Under the pieces are notes generated by a model that was not told where the DNA came from, did no database searches, and saw only the letters and a list, made by a program, of their open reading frames with translations. Made by a program: the position numbers and the translations under genes. Below, one piece after another: positions 1 to 12,407 of a DNA stretch of 64,000 nucleotides. Source of the DNA: Nelumbo lutea. Lineage: Eukaryota; Streptophyta; Magnoliopsida; Proteales; Nelumbonaceae. Positions within the stretch are counted from its first letter, which is position 1. Every line of letters starts with the position of its first letter. The stretch is from contig JAKGHH010000006.1 in assembly GCA_022828595.1 (NCBI GenBank), positions 12,768,499-12,832,498 on the forward strand, in the 5' to 3' direction.

Positions 1-1366
1 ACTCTCTCTGATGGAAACCAAACTGCCGGTAGTTGATTTCAATCGTTGGAATTTTATTTTGCAAAATTAATATATTTATATATATATATATGTGCGATTT
101 CAAATTGTTTGCAAATGGTTTTAATTCCCGGGATCCATGTGAGAGGCGAGTGCGGCACTGTTCCTTGCAGCCGAGGGAGAGGTCCTCTCTTGTCGGGCAG
201 TGCTTGATCATTAAGGGCTGAGAGGTTAAGTGTAAGACCATTGAGGATAATACCTGATGGGCTAATCTTGCACCTTCCCACACTCCCTAGGTTTTTAAAA
301 TATGGCTTGGCCCAGGGACCACTTAATGTAAGTGTTGGGCCCATAGGGTTCCATATGATGGACTCAAGGGGTTCATTGAGTTTTTCAGTGAATTCGGCTG
401 GGCCTTGTTTTAGAGGCTGGGCCGAACCCATGTGGCTGGTGTGTAGATCAATGCTTGGGTCCCACGCCATACAAAGAAGCCCAACTGGGCAGCAGATTGG
501 AAAGTAATTAGACACTGAACACTTAATGGGCCAAAAGCCCATTTCGAGGTGGGCTGATATGATCACCCATCCATGGGGTGAATTTGAGATTAAAGTTAGT
601 AAAAGGATTGGGCCTTTAGCCTTATCCACTCTTAGAGACCAAATTCAAATTAGATTTGAATCTGGTAACCTCCTGATATGATCAGGAGTAAGCTAACTCT
701 ATCTGCAGAAAGGATTAAGATTATCCCCTATCCAAATACTGATTTGGATTGGGATAACTCCTAATAAGGAGGTTTCTTAATCAAGAAGAAAGGAGGAGAT
801 TTCGAACCAAGAAAAATCGCAAGAAAGGTTCCTGCGAATTCAGATCAGATCTCATACTCTCCAGAAAAAGAGAAAAAACAGTTCAGCCTTTTTCGTTTTG
901 GAGATCTCCTCCTGCCGCCGCCATCTGCCATTGCAAGATTAGATCTTTGCAGAAAAGAAAGTCAAGAAATCTGTTCTTGACATCAGTCTTGCAAGAAAGA
1001 CTGAAAAAGATTCAGTGTTTAGTACTTCCAGAGGATTCTTGTGAAGGATCCAGTGTGTAGGACGCACCCTGCTAGTTCTGTTCCATTCACAGCTGTGTCA
1101 TCTTCAGCAGGAACGGATCTTGGAGCATTCTTTGGGCGTGAACACCAACTTTGGGAGATACTGCTTCTCCGGATCAGGTATATTCCTCCCATTTATCTTT
1201 TGGTACAGATCTGGTTTGATTATGGTTCAAGTAGGATCCTTGAATATTGTATTCTAAATTAAGGGAATATGATTCCCAGTTGGGAGAAGGTAGGAAATTT
1301 TTGAAATTCGCCCACCCATTCCGCAACCTTTATGGCGTCCATTAGATGGATCCTACCATTCTTTCA
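1..1366 (+). repeat. 5' LTR of element 1 (partial)
   Basis: This matches 7592-8975 almost base for base. It ends in CTTTCA just before the primer site. About 560 bases of its 5' part, including the TG end, lie left of the window. The TA/TG microsatellite near 78-92 is shorter than in the 3' LTR copy, which explains most of the length difference. Confidence 0.93.
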
Positions 1367-1367
1367 G

Positions 1368-1380
1368 TGGTATTAGAGCC
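1368..1380 (+). other. Primer binding site, initiator Met-tRNA type
   Basis: TGGTATTAGAGCC lies one base after the LTR end. It is one change away from the usual plant Copia site TGGTATCAGAGCC, which pairs with the 3' end of initiator Met-tRNA to prime minus-strand cDNA synthesis. Confidence 0.88.
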
Positions 1381-3152
1381 ACAGGTTCGAAACTTGAACC
1401 AAAAGAAAATCAGATCTGACCCTGCGCAGATGGATAGAAGGTGTTCTTTCAAGATTTGCGCAGATTGTTTTCTTTTTCAAGAAACTATTTCTTGTTAAGG
1501 GCGATTGATCTGAAATTAATTTTTATTAAATCCAAAATTTATTTAGAATTGTTCTGTATTTATTTTGATTTAATGGATTGTTCGAACCTGGAGATCACAG
1601 TGCAGATTTGGCGCAGATAGTCTGCGCACCCTTTTTCTTTCTATTTATTGATATTCGGTTTGTAAATAATTTTTTTTTATTTTTAGACTGAATGTATAGG
1701 ATTTGATCAAGAATGTAATTAATAGAAATAGGATTTCTGTTATTTTTCTTGATTAAAGAAGAAGGAAGAAGAAGGCGGCGCTGGAGGTTTGCAGTTGGAG
1801 AAATCGTTTTCTGCGATTTGCAGTTTGTGAAACTGCAACCCTTGTGATTAACCTCTGCTTTGCAGGTGGTGCGAATAGTCCATAGTTTGATTTGTGATTG
1901 TTTGAAATCAAGATTATTAATTTCAGATCTTTCATGAATTAATTCTTGAATTGAAAATCTGTTTTGGAACCTCTCGAACTAGATTGGACCAAAACTGTTT
2001 GGACCGAATCTGGGGTTCGATAGGGACTATTTTTTAGTCTGTATTTCTCACACTTTCTGTTCCAAATCTGATGTTCAATTATAAGGATTAATTCAGCCCA
2101 CCTGTAAAGCCCAGTTTTAAAGGGTTAAAACTGCAAAAGGCCCATTACTGTGAGATAAGCTGTATGGGCTGAACTGCTATCTGCGATTCAGCCCATACAC
2201 CTAGTAGTCATTAATTGTTAATGACTTAGATTTTAAATGGGCTATTCAATGGGCTTTACAGCAGTTAATTGATTGGATCAATTCCTCCTTTACATGTGAT
2301 GTTTGGATGTTTGATGTGCTACGACCATGGGCCATAAGTACTTGGCCCATGAAGACTCGTTAGTGGCTCTTGCGCACACCATGGCTGAATGCACATCATT
2401 GCCATGGTGTCCTTCAAGGTCATTAGATGACCCCTCTTTGTTTGGTAGGCCCCACATCCCTGAAAAGGGATGCGTACGGAACCCCTAGCCGATCAAGGCC
2501 CACCAGAAATCTGACTTTATGAAAGTCAGTGGGAGCCACTCTGGTTTGACCTAAATTAAAACTAGGGCATTTTTGTTCCCTCTAGCAAATATGAATGCAT
2601 GTGATAGGGAGACCCATATGATGGACTCTCTAAAGGCCTTCCGTCATTAGCACAATGATGGGTCCTTCAGTAATGAGGAAACGCACCATAAAATTGGGCT
2701 ATCCATTTGCTGTTGGATCTATTAGAGTGTTTCATAAGATGATAGGGGCGTCATAGACCGATGTGGGAGGGGCTTCACCAGAAAATGGGAACTCTCTCAC
2801 GGTACCTTGGCGTAACCTGAATATGATGGGTAAGCACTCACTGGACAGAAAGGTTTACCTGAAAATGGCTCTGAACCTTGTCTGACAGAGGCCAAAGGGA
2901 AACTCATTTGATGAGTGGATATGATCCGTCACAGAAAGGTGGTGAGGTTATGCAGCTGAAACAGTTGGCTTCACGCACCCCATGTGATTTCCCACATTTC
3001 CAGAGACATTTCGTCGTCTCCGTCACTGAGAAAGGAGGGAAATCTCAGAGATGAACTAATGGAAATGGAACATAGATTAAAAGCCATATCTATGTAGGTA
3101 ACATGAATCAAACTAAGGTTGTGGACTAATGATTTTGCTATTTTATCAGAAA
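1381..3152 (+). other. Long untranslated leader of element 1
   Basis: About 1.77 kb lies between primer site and gag start with no convincing ORF. The same leader is recognisable in element 2 (12408-14147, reversed) and element 5 (57261-59028). It contains a conserved stretch with GGGCC-rich words and the last line TTTATCAGAAA before the start codon. It may hold packaging or splice signals, but nothing in the sequence proves that. Confidence 0.7.
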
Positions 3153-6100
3153 ATGGCAAACGGTCAATTTGCAAAGCTTCTAGACAATAACAAGCTAAAT
3201 GGACCAAACTATGCCGACTGATACAGAAATATTATGCTGGTCCTAACTTCCGAAAAGTTAGACAAGGTAGTGAAAAATCCTGCCCCGGAACGTCCGGGTG
3301 ATAGGGCTTCTGAGGCCCGTAGGAGGGACTACCAAGAGTGGGAGGATAAGAACTCCCTAGCCCGCTGCTTTGTCGTTGCCTCATTAGACAACTCAATACA
3401 GAGGCAGTTCGATCAGATCGAACTAGCCAAGGACATATTGGACAGTCTAAGAACAATGTATGAAGAGCAGAACCGTTCTACTCGACAGAAGGTCCTGAAA
3501 TTGTTCATGACCGCGCAGATGACCAAAGGGCAGAAAGTTCATGACCATTGTCTTCGGATGATGGGTTACATTAACGAACTTGAAGCTCTTGGATCCGGGC
3601 TAGATCTTGGCACGCAAGTGGATGCCATCCTCAATTCTTTGCCCTCTTCCTTCAATGCGTTCACAATGAACTACAATATGAATAAGCTGAATGTCAACAT
3701 CCAAGAACTCAGCAATATGTTGCAGAGAGCCGAGGATCTACTCAAGAAGGATGAGCCTGTAGTTATGCTTGCTGAAGCTAACAAATCGGGCAAGAAAAAG
3801 AGAAAGGCAAAGAAGCCTCAGAAGAAGGCTGCCAATCCTAAGAAGCAGAAGAAGAACAAGGCATCTGATGTCTGTCACTTTTGCAAGCAGACCGGCCACT
3901 GGAAGAGGAATTGTCCTGCCTACCTGGAATCTAAGAAAGGTAACATCGAAACTTGTGTCATAGAAACTAACATGTTAGTTACTTCTGTGTCCTGGTGTGT
4001 TGACTCCGGGGCTTCAACTCATGCGTGTAACTCACTACAGGGGTTCAAAGTTAGTAGAAGGTTGAGTGAAGGTGAAGTGACACTATTCTTGGGAACAACT
4101 GCAAGTGTTGCAGTAGCAGAAATAGGAACCATAGAATTAGTTTTTAAAGAAGGAATACTTGTACTTAAAGATTGTCTTTATGTACAAAACTTGAGAAGAA
4201 ATTTAATTTCTGTTTCAAAACTGTGTGCTGATGGATATACTGTTTATTTTAGTAATGTGATTACTGTTAAACGGAATAATAAATTCATCGCATGCGGGGA
4301 ACTAGAGAATGGTCTCTATGTTCTACATCCTTCTCTGGAAACTAACTTAATCGAAACTACGTCGGTCAAAAATCCCAAGAAAAGGAATCGTGATACAGTA
4401 AGTCCCACGTGCCTCTGGCATTACCGACTTGGCCATATCGGTATTGACCGAATCACAAGGCTGGTAAAGGATGGTCCTTTGGATTTTCTAATCGTAGAAA
4501 ATCTTCCCACTTGTGAACCTTGCCTTCAAGGTAAGATGTCTAAGCGGCCATTTGACGGTAAACCTGAAAGATCTGAAGGCACACTTGACCTGATACATAC
4601 TGATGTATGTGGTCCCCTGAGTGTTAGGACACGGAATCAACACGTGTATTTCATCACCTTTACAGATGATTTTTCACGATATGGTTACGTGTACCTAATG
4701 AGACATAAGTCTGAATCATTTGAAAAGTTCAAAAAGTTCAGACAGGAAGTCGAGAAACAGTTAGGGAGAGAAATTAAGGCCCTTCGATCAGATCGAGGTG
4801 GCGAGTATCTCTCTGACGAATTCAGGGACTACTTAAAGGCCAATGGGATAGTGTCACAATTAGCTCCTCCTGCTACACCTCAACTCAACGGTGTTTTAGA
4901 GAGGAGGAATAGGACCTTGTTGGACATGGTCCGATCGCTTCTCGTACACTTACAATTACCCACATCCTTTTGGGGATACGCATTAGAGACTGCTATCTAC
5001 GTGCTGAATCGGGTTCCAACCAAATCAGTTCCGAAAACTCTATATGAACTTTGGACCGGAAGGAAGCCAAGTGTAAGACACTTGAAGATTTGGGGTTGTC
5101 CTACGCACGTTAAAAGAACAAGTGCGGACAAGTTGGAATCTAAAACCAGTCGTTGCCTGTTTATAGGCTACCCAAAGGATTCGGTGGGTTATCTATTCTA
5201 TGACCCGAGTGAGCAGAAAGTGTTCTGCAGTCGAAACGCCCAGTTCTTAGAATCCGATTACATCCTGGACACCCATTGTCAGGAAATAGTTCTTGATGAG
5301 GAGAGCTCAAGAGCAGTGGGAGATGTCCCACAAATTCCAGGTAATTACCAACCTAGAAGAACCACCCGGGTATCCAGACCACCAGTCCGATATGGTTATG
5401 ACCAGAATAATTACCTGGTGGAAACCTTGACTAGTGAAGAGGATCCCGTGACTTACGCGGAAGCTATGTTAGACATAGACTCTCAGAAGTGGGTAGAGGC
5501 CATGAGAGCTGAAATGGACTCAATGGAGACCAATGGAGTCTGGACTCTAGTGGATCCACCCCCCGGGGTAAAAGCAATTGGTTGCAAATGGATCTACAAG
5601 AGGAAGAAAGGCCCCGATGGCAGGATTGAGACCATTAAAGCTCGCTTGGTGGTGAAAGGGTATACTCAGAAAGAAGGCATCGACTATGAGGAAACCTTTT
5701 CGCCCGTGGCCATGCTTAAATCCATTAGGATCCTGCTAGTTGTAGCAGCGTACCATGACTACGAGATTTGGCAAATGGATGTCAAAACCGCGTTCCTGAA
5801 TGGAGATCTTAGTGAAGATATCTACATGCAGCAGCCGCAAGGCTTCATTGCTGCTGGTCAGGAACACATGGTATGTAAACTTAATAGATCCATATATGGA
5901 CTTAAGCAGGCTTCTAGGAGTTGGAACATCCGTTTTGATTTTGCAGTCAAAACGTTTGACTTTGAGCAGAATCTAGATGAGCCCTGTGTTTACAGGAAGT
6001 CCAGTGGGGATAAGATCACCTTTTTGGTGTTGTACGTGGACGATATCCTACTCATTGGGAATGATGTAGGAATGTTGACTTCGGTCAAGGTATGGCTATC

Positions 6101-7019
6101 AAAGTAGTTCTCCATGAAAGATCTTGGAGAAGCTTCATACATACTGGGTCTTCGACTCTATAGAGATAGATCGAAGCGGATAATTGGATTATCCCAGGCT
6201 GCTTATATTGACAAAATTGTCAAGAGGTACAGCATGGAGAACTCCAAGAAAGGAAACGTTCCTTTCAGGCACGGAGTCACTCTCTCCAAGAAGATGTCTC
6301 CCAAGACTTCTAAGGAGATTGAGAGCATGAGAGACGTTCCCTATGCCTCAGTCGTAGGGAGCATCATGTATGCCATGCTGTGCACTCGCCCTGACATTGC
6401 TCAGGCGGTGAGTGTGGTAAGCAGATTCCAGGCAAACCCAGGGCAGGAGCATTCGACTACTGTGAAGAACATACTCAAATATCTTCGAAGGACAAAAGAG
6501 TTTTGTCTGGTATTCGATGGTAGTTCACTGCAAGTTCTAGGGTATACCGATGCCGATTTCCAGTCGGATCCAGATGATATAAAGTCTACATCTGGGTATG
6601 TTTTCACGATAGGATCGTGTGCTGTTTGCTGGAAAAGCAGCAAACAGGGGTCCACTGCAGACTCCACAGCCGAGGCCGAGTACATTGCCGCAAGTGAAGC
6701 TGCCAAGGAAGCCGTGTGGATGAAGAAGTTCATACACGAATTGGGAACGATTCCATCCAGCACATCTCCCATCCCGTTGTTGTGTGACAACAATGGAGCG
6801 ATCGCCCAGGCTAAAGAGCCTCGGGCTCACTCGAAGTCGAAGCACATCGAGAGAAAGTACCATGTACTGTCGGAGATCATTGGTAGAGGGGACGTCCTGA
6901 TTCAGAAGGTAGCATCAGCGGATAATGTGGCAGACCCATTGACTAAGCCATTGACACAGAAGGTGTTTGAGAAACACTTGGAAAGTATGGGACTCCGGCT
7001 TGTACCAGATTGGACCTAA
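3153..7019 (+). pseudogene. Copia gag-pol polyprotein, two in-frame stops
   Basis: The frame starts at the ATG at 3153 (MANGQF) and runs 1,288 codons in one frame, the usual length for a Copia polyprotein. It is broken by TGA at 3219-3221 (codon 23, Trp in element 2) and TAG at 6105-6107 (codon 985, Gln in relatives). Gag is at about residues 1-240, with a basic stretch and a zinc knuckle (C241, C244, H249, C254). Protease has an intact DSGA at 284-287. Integrase has an H-C zinc region near 423-460 and D484, D547, E583, which fits the DD35E spacing. RT has YVDD at 961-964, and RNase H lies at about 1130-1270. No frameshift was found, so all catalytic motifs are present and only the two nonsense codons stand against function. 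Without readthrough it is probably non-autonomous. Confidence 0.93.
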
Positions 7020-7023
7020 GTGC

Positions 7024-7033
7024 AAGTGGGAGC
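7024..7033 (+). other. Polypurine tract of element 1
   Basis: AAGTGGGAGC directly precedes the TG of the 3' LTR. This is the usual plant Copia plus-strand primer, shortly after the pol stop codon. Confidence 0.85.
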
Positions 7034-7665
7034 TGTTAGACAGTTTTGTATGCCCTTAGCTTCAATCTGATTTGATGTACTTTTTTTATTTAGTGGAAAT
7101 AAATAAAGTGCATGTTTGATTCATGTTGTTTGGTTTAATTCTGTGGAAAACCTTAAAACCGGACATTTATAGAGACTCATGTTAGTTTTAAATGTTCACA
7201 GCCGTTGGATAAGTCTGCGGAGATTTATCCTGCCAAGGCTGATGCTGGTGTGCCACCAAGTGTTGGGATGGCCTGTCTCAGCCATCAGGGTAAGACCCGA
7301 GGTACATGCGGTATGTGATTACTTGAATCCTTGAACCGGACCAGATTTCCAGTATTGCCCTGGACCTTGCAGATAGATGGGAAAAACTGGAAAGTTACAC
7401 CTGACCCCTAGACTCGATTATGACATTTCACTAGGTGTTGGATCAGGCTGCCTTTGATATGCCATTCAGTGAGATCCTTAGCGGGGATCAAAACCTGGGT
7501 ATGTTGGGGCAGTTTGAGAATTCATCTGAGTGGGTGATCATAGTGACAGAATCAGCCACTTTGTCGGACAAAGGGTAATGATCGGGAATGCACTCTCTCT
7601 GATGGAAACCAAACTGTCGGCAGTTGATTTCAATCGTTGGAATTTTGTTTTGCAAAATTAATATT

Positions 7666-7703
<38 letters not shown>

Positions 7704-8975
7704 CGGTTTCAAATTGTTTGCAAATGGTTTTAATTCCCGGGATCCATGTGAGGGGAGAGTGCGGCACTGGTCCTTGCAGCCGAGGGAGAGGTCCTCTCTT
7801 GTTGGGCAGTGCTTGATCATTAAGGGCTGAGAGGTTAAGTGTAAGACCATTGAGGATAATACCTGATGGGCTAATCTTGCACCTGCCCACAGTCCCTGGG
7901 TTTTTATAAGATGGCTTGGCCGAGGGACCACTTAATGTAAGTGTTGGGCCCATAGGGTTCCATATGATGGACTCAAGGGGTTCATTGAGTTTTTCAGTGA
8001 ATCCGGTTGGACATTGTTTTAGAGGCTGGGCCGAACCCATGTGGCTGGTGTGTAGATCAATGCTTGGGTCCCACGCCATACAAAGAAGCCCAACTGGGCA
8101 ACAGATTGGAAAGTAATTAGACACTGAACACTTAATGGGCCAAAAGCCCATTTCGAGGTGGGCTGATATGATCACCCATCCATGGGGCGAATTTGAGATT
8201 AAAGTTAGTAAAAGGATTGGGCCTTTAGCCTTATCCACTCTTAGAGACCAAATTCAAATTAGATTTGAATCTGGTAACCTCCTGATATGATCAGGAGTAA
8301 GCTAACTCTATCTGCAGAAAGGATTAAGATTATCCCCTATCCAAATACTGATTTGGATTGGGATAACTCCTAATAAGGAGGTTTCTTAATCAAGAAGAAA
8401 GGAGGAGATTTCAAACCAAGAAAAATCGCAAGAAAGGTTCTTGCGAATTCAGATCAGATCTCATACTCTCCAGAAAAAGAGAAAAAGCAGTTCAGCCTTT
8501 TTCGTTTTGGAGATCTCCTCCTGCCGCCGCCATCTGCCATTGCAAGATTAGATCTTTGCAGAAAAGAAAGTCAAGAAATCTGTTCTTGACATCAGTTTTG
8601 CAAGAAAGACTGAAAAAGATTCAGTGTTTAGTACTTCCAGAGGATTCTTGTGAAGGATCCAGTGTGTAGGACGCACCCTGCTGGTTCTGTTCCATTCACA
8701 GCTGTGTCATCTTCAGCAGGAACGGATCTTGGAGCATTCTTTGGGTGTGAACACCAACTTTGGGAGATACTGCTTCTCCGGATCAGGTATATTCCTCCCA
8801 TTTATCTTTTGGTACAGATCTGGTTTGATTATGGTTCAAGTAGGATCCTTGAATATTGTATTCTAAATTAAGGGAATATGATTCCCAGTTGGGAGAAGGT
8901 AGGAAATTTTTGAAATTCGCCCACCCATTCCGCAACCTTTATGGCGTCCATTAGATGGATCCTACCATTCTTTCA
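7034..8975 (+). repeat. 3' LTR of element 1, 1,942 bp
   Basis: It begins TGTTAGACAG and ends CTTTCA, so it has the canonical TG...CA ends. It is the reference copy for this LTR family in the window (subfamily A). An AATAAA-type signal occurs near 7099. Related LTRs are at 1-1366 and 55598-57246 (A), and at 24622-26571 and 60481-62446 (subfamily B). Confidence 0.95.
7666..7703 (+). repeat. Compound (TA)n(GT)n microsatellite in 3' LTR
   Basis: About 12 TA units run into 6 GT units. The same site is short in the 5' LTR of the same element and is a long AT run in the solo LTR at 61761-61796. It is therefore a replication-slippage hotspot inside this LTR family. Confidence 0.9.
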
Positions 8976-11900
8976 ACCTAGATGTATACTTTCTATCATC
9001 TGAATCCGACTGGAAATCGGCATTAGTATACCCCTAAATCTATAGTCAGCTACCATCGAATACCAGACAAAACTCTTTTGTCCTTCGAAGGTACTTAAGT
9101 ATATTTTTCATAGCGGTCCAGTGCTCCTGCTCTGGGTTGGCCTGGAATCTACTTACCACACTCCCTACCTGAGCAATGTTAGGACGAGTGCACAGTATGA
9201 AATAAATGATGCTCCCTATGGCTAAGGCATAGGGAACATCCTTCATGCCCTCAATCTCCTCAGAAGTCTTGGGAGACATTTTCTTGGAGAGAGTGACTCC
9301 GTGCGTGAAAGAAACATTTCCCTTCTTGGAGTTCTTCATGTTGTATCTTTTGACTATTTTGTCAATGTAAGCAGATTGGGATAATCCTATTATCTGCTTC
9401 GATCTATCTCTATAGAGTCGAAGACCCAATATATAGGAGGCTTCTCCAAGATCTTTCATGGAGAATTGCTGTGAAAGCCATACTTTCACCATAGTCAACA
9501 TTTCTATATCATTACCAATGAGTAGAATGCCGTTTACATATTGAACCAGAAACGTAACCTTATCTCCACTAGACTTCCTGTAAACACAGGGCTCATCCGG
9601 ATTCTGCTCAAAATCAAACTTTTTGATAGTAGAGTTAAACCGAATGTTCCAACTCCTAGAAACTTGCTTAAGTCCATATATGGATCTATTTAATTTACAA
9701 ACCATGTGTTCCTGACCCGCAGCTAGGAAACCTTGTGGTTGCTACATATAGATATCTTTAGTAAGATCTCCATTTAGGAACGCGGTTTTGACATCCATTT
9801 GCCAAATCTCATAGTCATGGTATGCTGCTACAGCTAGCAGGATCCTAATAGATTTAAGCATGGCCACGGGCGAAAAGGTTTCCTCATATTCGATGCCCTC
9901 TTTCTGAGTATACCCTTTCGCCATTAGGACGAGTTTTGTAGGTCTCAACCTTACCATCGGGGCCCTTCTTCCTCTTATAGATCCATTTGCAACCAATTGC
10001 TTTTACCCCAAGGGGCAGATCTATCAGAGTCCAGACTCCATTGGTTTTCATTGAGTCCATCTCAGCTCTCATGGCATCTACCCACTTCAAGGAATCTATG
10101 TCCAACATAGCTTCCGCATAAGTCATGGGATCCTCCTCACTAGTCAAGGCTTCCACCAGGTAACTGTCTTGATCATAGCCAAACGAACTGGTGGTCTAGA
10201 AACCCGGGTAGATCTTCTAGGTTGGTCACTACCTGAAACTTGTGGGACCTCTCCCACTACTCCTGAGCTTTCCTCATCAAGAACTATTTCCAGACGATGA
10301 GTGTCTAGGATGTAATCATTTTTCAAGAATTGTGCATTTTGACTATAGAACACCTTCTACTCACTAGGGTCATAGAATAGGTAACCCACATAGCCTTTTG
10401 GGTAGCCTATGAATAGGCAACGACTGGTCTTGGATTCCAACTTGTCCGCACTTGTTCTTTTAATGTGCATTGGACAACTCCAAATCTTCAAGTGTTTGAC
10501 ACTTGGTTTCTTTCCGGTCCAAAGTTCGTATGGAGTATTCAGAACCGATTTGGTTGGAACCCGATTCAACACGTATATCGTAGTAGTCTCTAATGCATAT
10601 CCCCAAAAGGATGTGGGTAACTCTGAGTGCACGAGAAGTGACCGGATCATATCCAAAAAGTAACTGTCCCTCCTCTATGAAACACCATTAAGTTGTCGTG
10701 TAGCAGAAGGAGCTAATTGTAATACTATCCCATTGACCTTTGAGTAGTCCCTGAATTCGTCAGAGAGATATTCGCCACCTCGATCTGATCGAATGACCTT
10801 AATTTCTCTCCCCAACTGTTTCTTGACCTCTTGTCTGAACTCCTTGAACTTTTAAAAGGATTCGAACTTGTGTCTCATTAGGTACACGTAACCATACTGA
10901 GAATAATCATCGGTAAATGTAATGAAATACACGTGCTGGTTACGAGTCCTAACACTCAGGGGACCACATACATCACTATGTATAAGGTCAAGCATGCCTA
11001 TACATCTTTCAGGATTACTGTTAAATGGCCGTTTCGTCATCTTACCCTGAAGGCAAGGCTCACAAGTGGGAAGATCTTCTACAGTTAGAAAATCCAAAGG
11101 GCCATCCTTTACCAAACTTGTGATGCGATCAATACTGATATGGCCAAGTCGGTAATGCCATAGGCACGTGGGATTAACTGTATCACGGATTCTTTTCTTG
11201 GGGATATTAGTCGACGTAGTTTCGGCTATATTAGTTTCTAGAGAAGGACGTAGAACATAGAGACCATTCTCCAGTTCATTGTATGCGATGAATCTGTTGT
11301 TTCTTTTAATAGTAATTGTATTACTAAAGAAGACAGAATATCCATCCACACACAGTTTTGAACAAAAATCAAATTTCTTCTTAAATTCTGTACAAAAAGA
11401 CAATCTTTGAGTACAATAGATCCTTTTCTAAATTTTAATTCCACGGTTCCTATGGCCGCAACTACAACACTTGCAGAAGTCCCCAAGTAAAGCATCACCC
11501 CTCCTTCACTCAGCCTTCTGCTTACCGTGAACCCCTGTAGTGAGTTACACGCATGAGTTGAAGCCCTGGAGCCAATACACCAGGACGCAGAAGCTACCAA
11601 CAAATTGGTTTCTATGATACAAGATTTGAAATTACCTTTCTTGGATTCCAGGTATTGAGGAAAATTCCTCTTCTAGTGGTCGGTTTGTTTGCAAAAGTAA
11701 CAGGCATCTGATGCCTTATCTTTCCTCTGCTTTTTGGGTTTGGTGGCCTTCTTCTGAGGCTTTCTCTTTGCCCTCCTCTTCTTGCCCTTCTTGCCAGCTT
11801 CAACAAGCATGGCTAGGGGCTCATCCTTCTTGATTAGTTCTTCGGCTCTCTGCAACATATTGCTGAGTTCCTGAATGCTGACGTTCAACTTATTCATATT

Positions 11901-12407
11901 ATAGTTCATAATGAATGGATTGATGGATGAAGGCAAAGAATTGAGAGTGGCATCTATCTGGGTCGTATTATCCAGCCCGGATCCAAGAGCCTCAAGCTCA
12001 TTGATGTAGCCCATCATCCAGAGACAATGGTCATGAACCTGCTGCCCCTTGGACATCTGTGCGGTCATGAACAGTTTCAAGACCTTTTGCCAAGTAGAAC
12101 GATTCTGCTCTTCGTACATTGTCTTTAAACTATCCAATATGTCCTTGGCAAGTTTGATCTGTATCAGATTGTCCAATGAGGCAATGATATAGCACCGAGC
12201 GAGGGATTTTTTCTCCTCCCATTCTTGATAGTCCCTTCTCCTAGCCTCAGAAGCCCTATCTCCCGGACATTCCAGGGCAAGATTCTTAGCCACCTTATCT
12301 AGTTTTTCAGAGGTTAAGACTAGCATTAGGTTATGATACCAATCGGCATAGTTTGGGCCCTTAAGCTTGTTTTCGTCAAGAAGATTTACAAATTGTCCGT
12401 TTACCAT
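8976..12407 (-). pseudogene. Copia gag-pol pseudogene of element 2
   Basis: The start is the ATG read at 12407 (MVNGQF). It keeps Trp at codon 23, where elements 1 and 5 have stops. Gag is open to about 11673, where Trp in the zinc knuckle became TAG. The protease motif reads C-I-G-S-R-A, so the catalytic Asp is Gly (codon 11571-11573) and the next Gly is Arg. Frameshifts and stops break the integrase near 11400, 10850 and 10660, and RT near 10150, 9900 and 9740. In RT the YVDD box reads Y-V-N-G near 9530. RNase H ends at the element 1 insertion point. It is dead by many independent lesions. Confidence 0.9.

Larger units (their letters stand above)
1..8975 (+). mobile_element. Ty1/Copia LTR retrotransposon, element 1 (5' end outside window)
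   Basis: The parts seen in order are a partial 5' LTR, a Met-tRNA-type primer site, a 1.8 kb leader, one gag-pol frame, a polypurine tract and a full 3' LTR. Protease, integrase, RT and RNase H occur in the Copia order (integrase before RT). The two LTRs differ at roughly 25-30 positions over about 1,350 shared bases by eye (about 98% identity), so the insertion is young relative to its neighbours. Immediately after the 3' LTR the sequence becomes the reverse complement of the RNase H region of a related element, so element 1 was inserted into it. The predicted 5 bp target duplication on the right is ACCTA; its partner lies outside the window. The lineage within Copia was not determined. Confidence 0.95.

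Noticed and set aside
1041..1262. 73-codon frame repeated exactly in both LTRs of element 1
   Set aside because: It is repeated only because LTRs are copies; it is not open in element 5 or subfamily B.
6401..6793. 130-codon minus-strand frame over the RNase H of element 1
   Set aside because: It is the antisense shadow of a conserved coding region and carries no features of its own.
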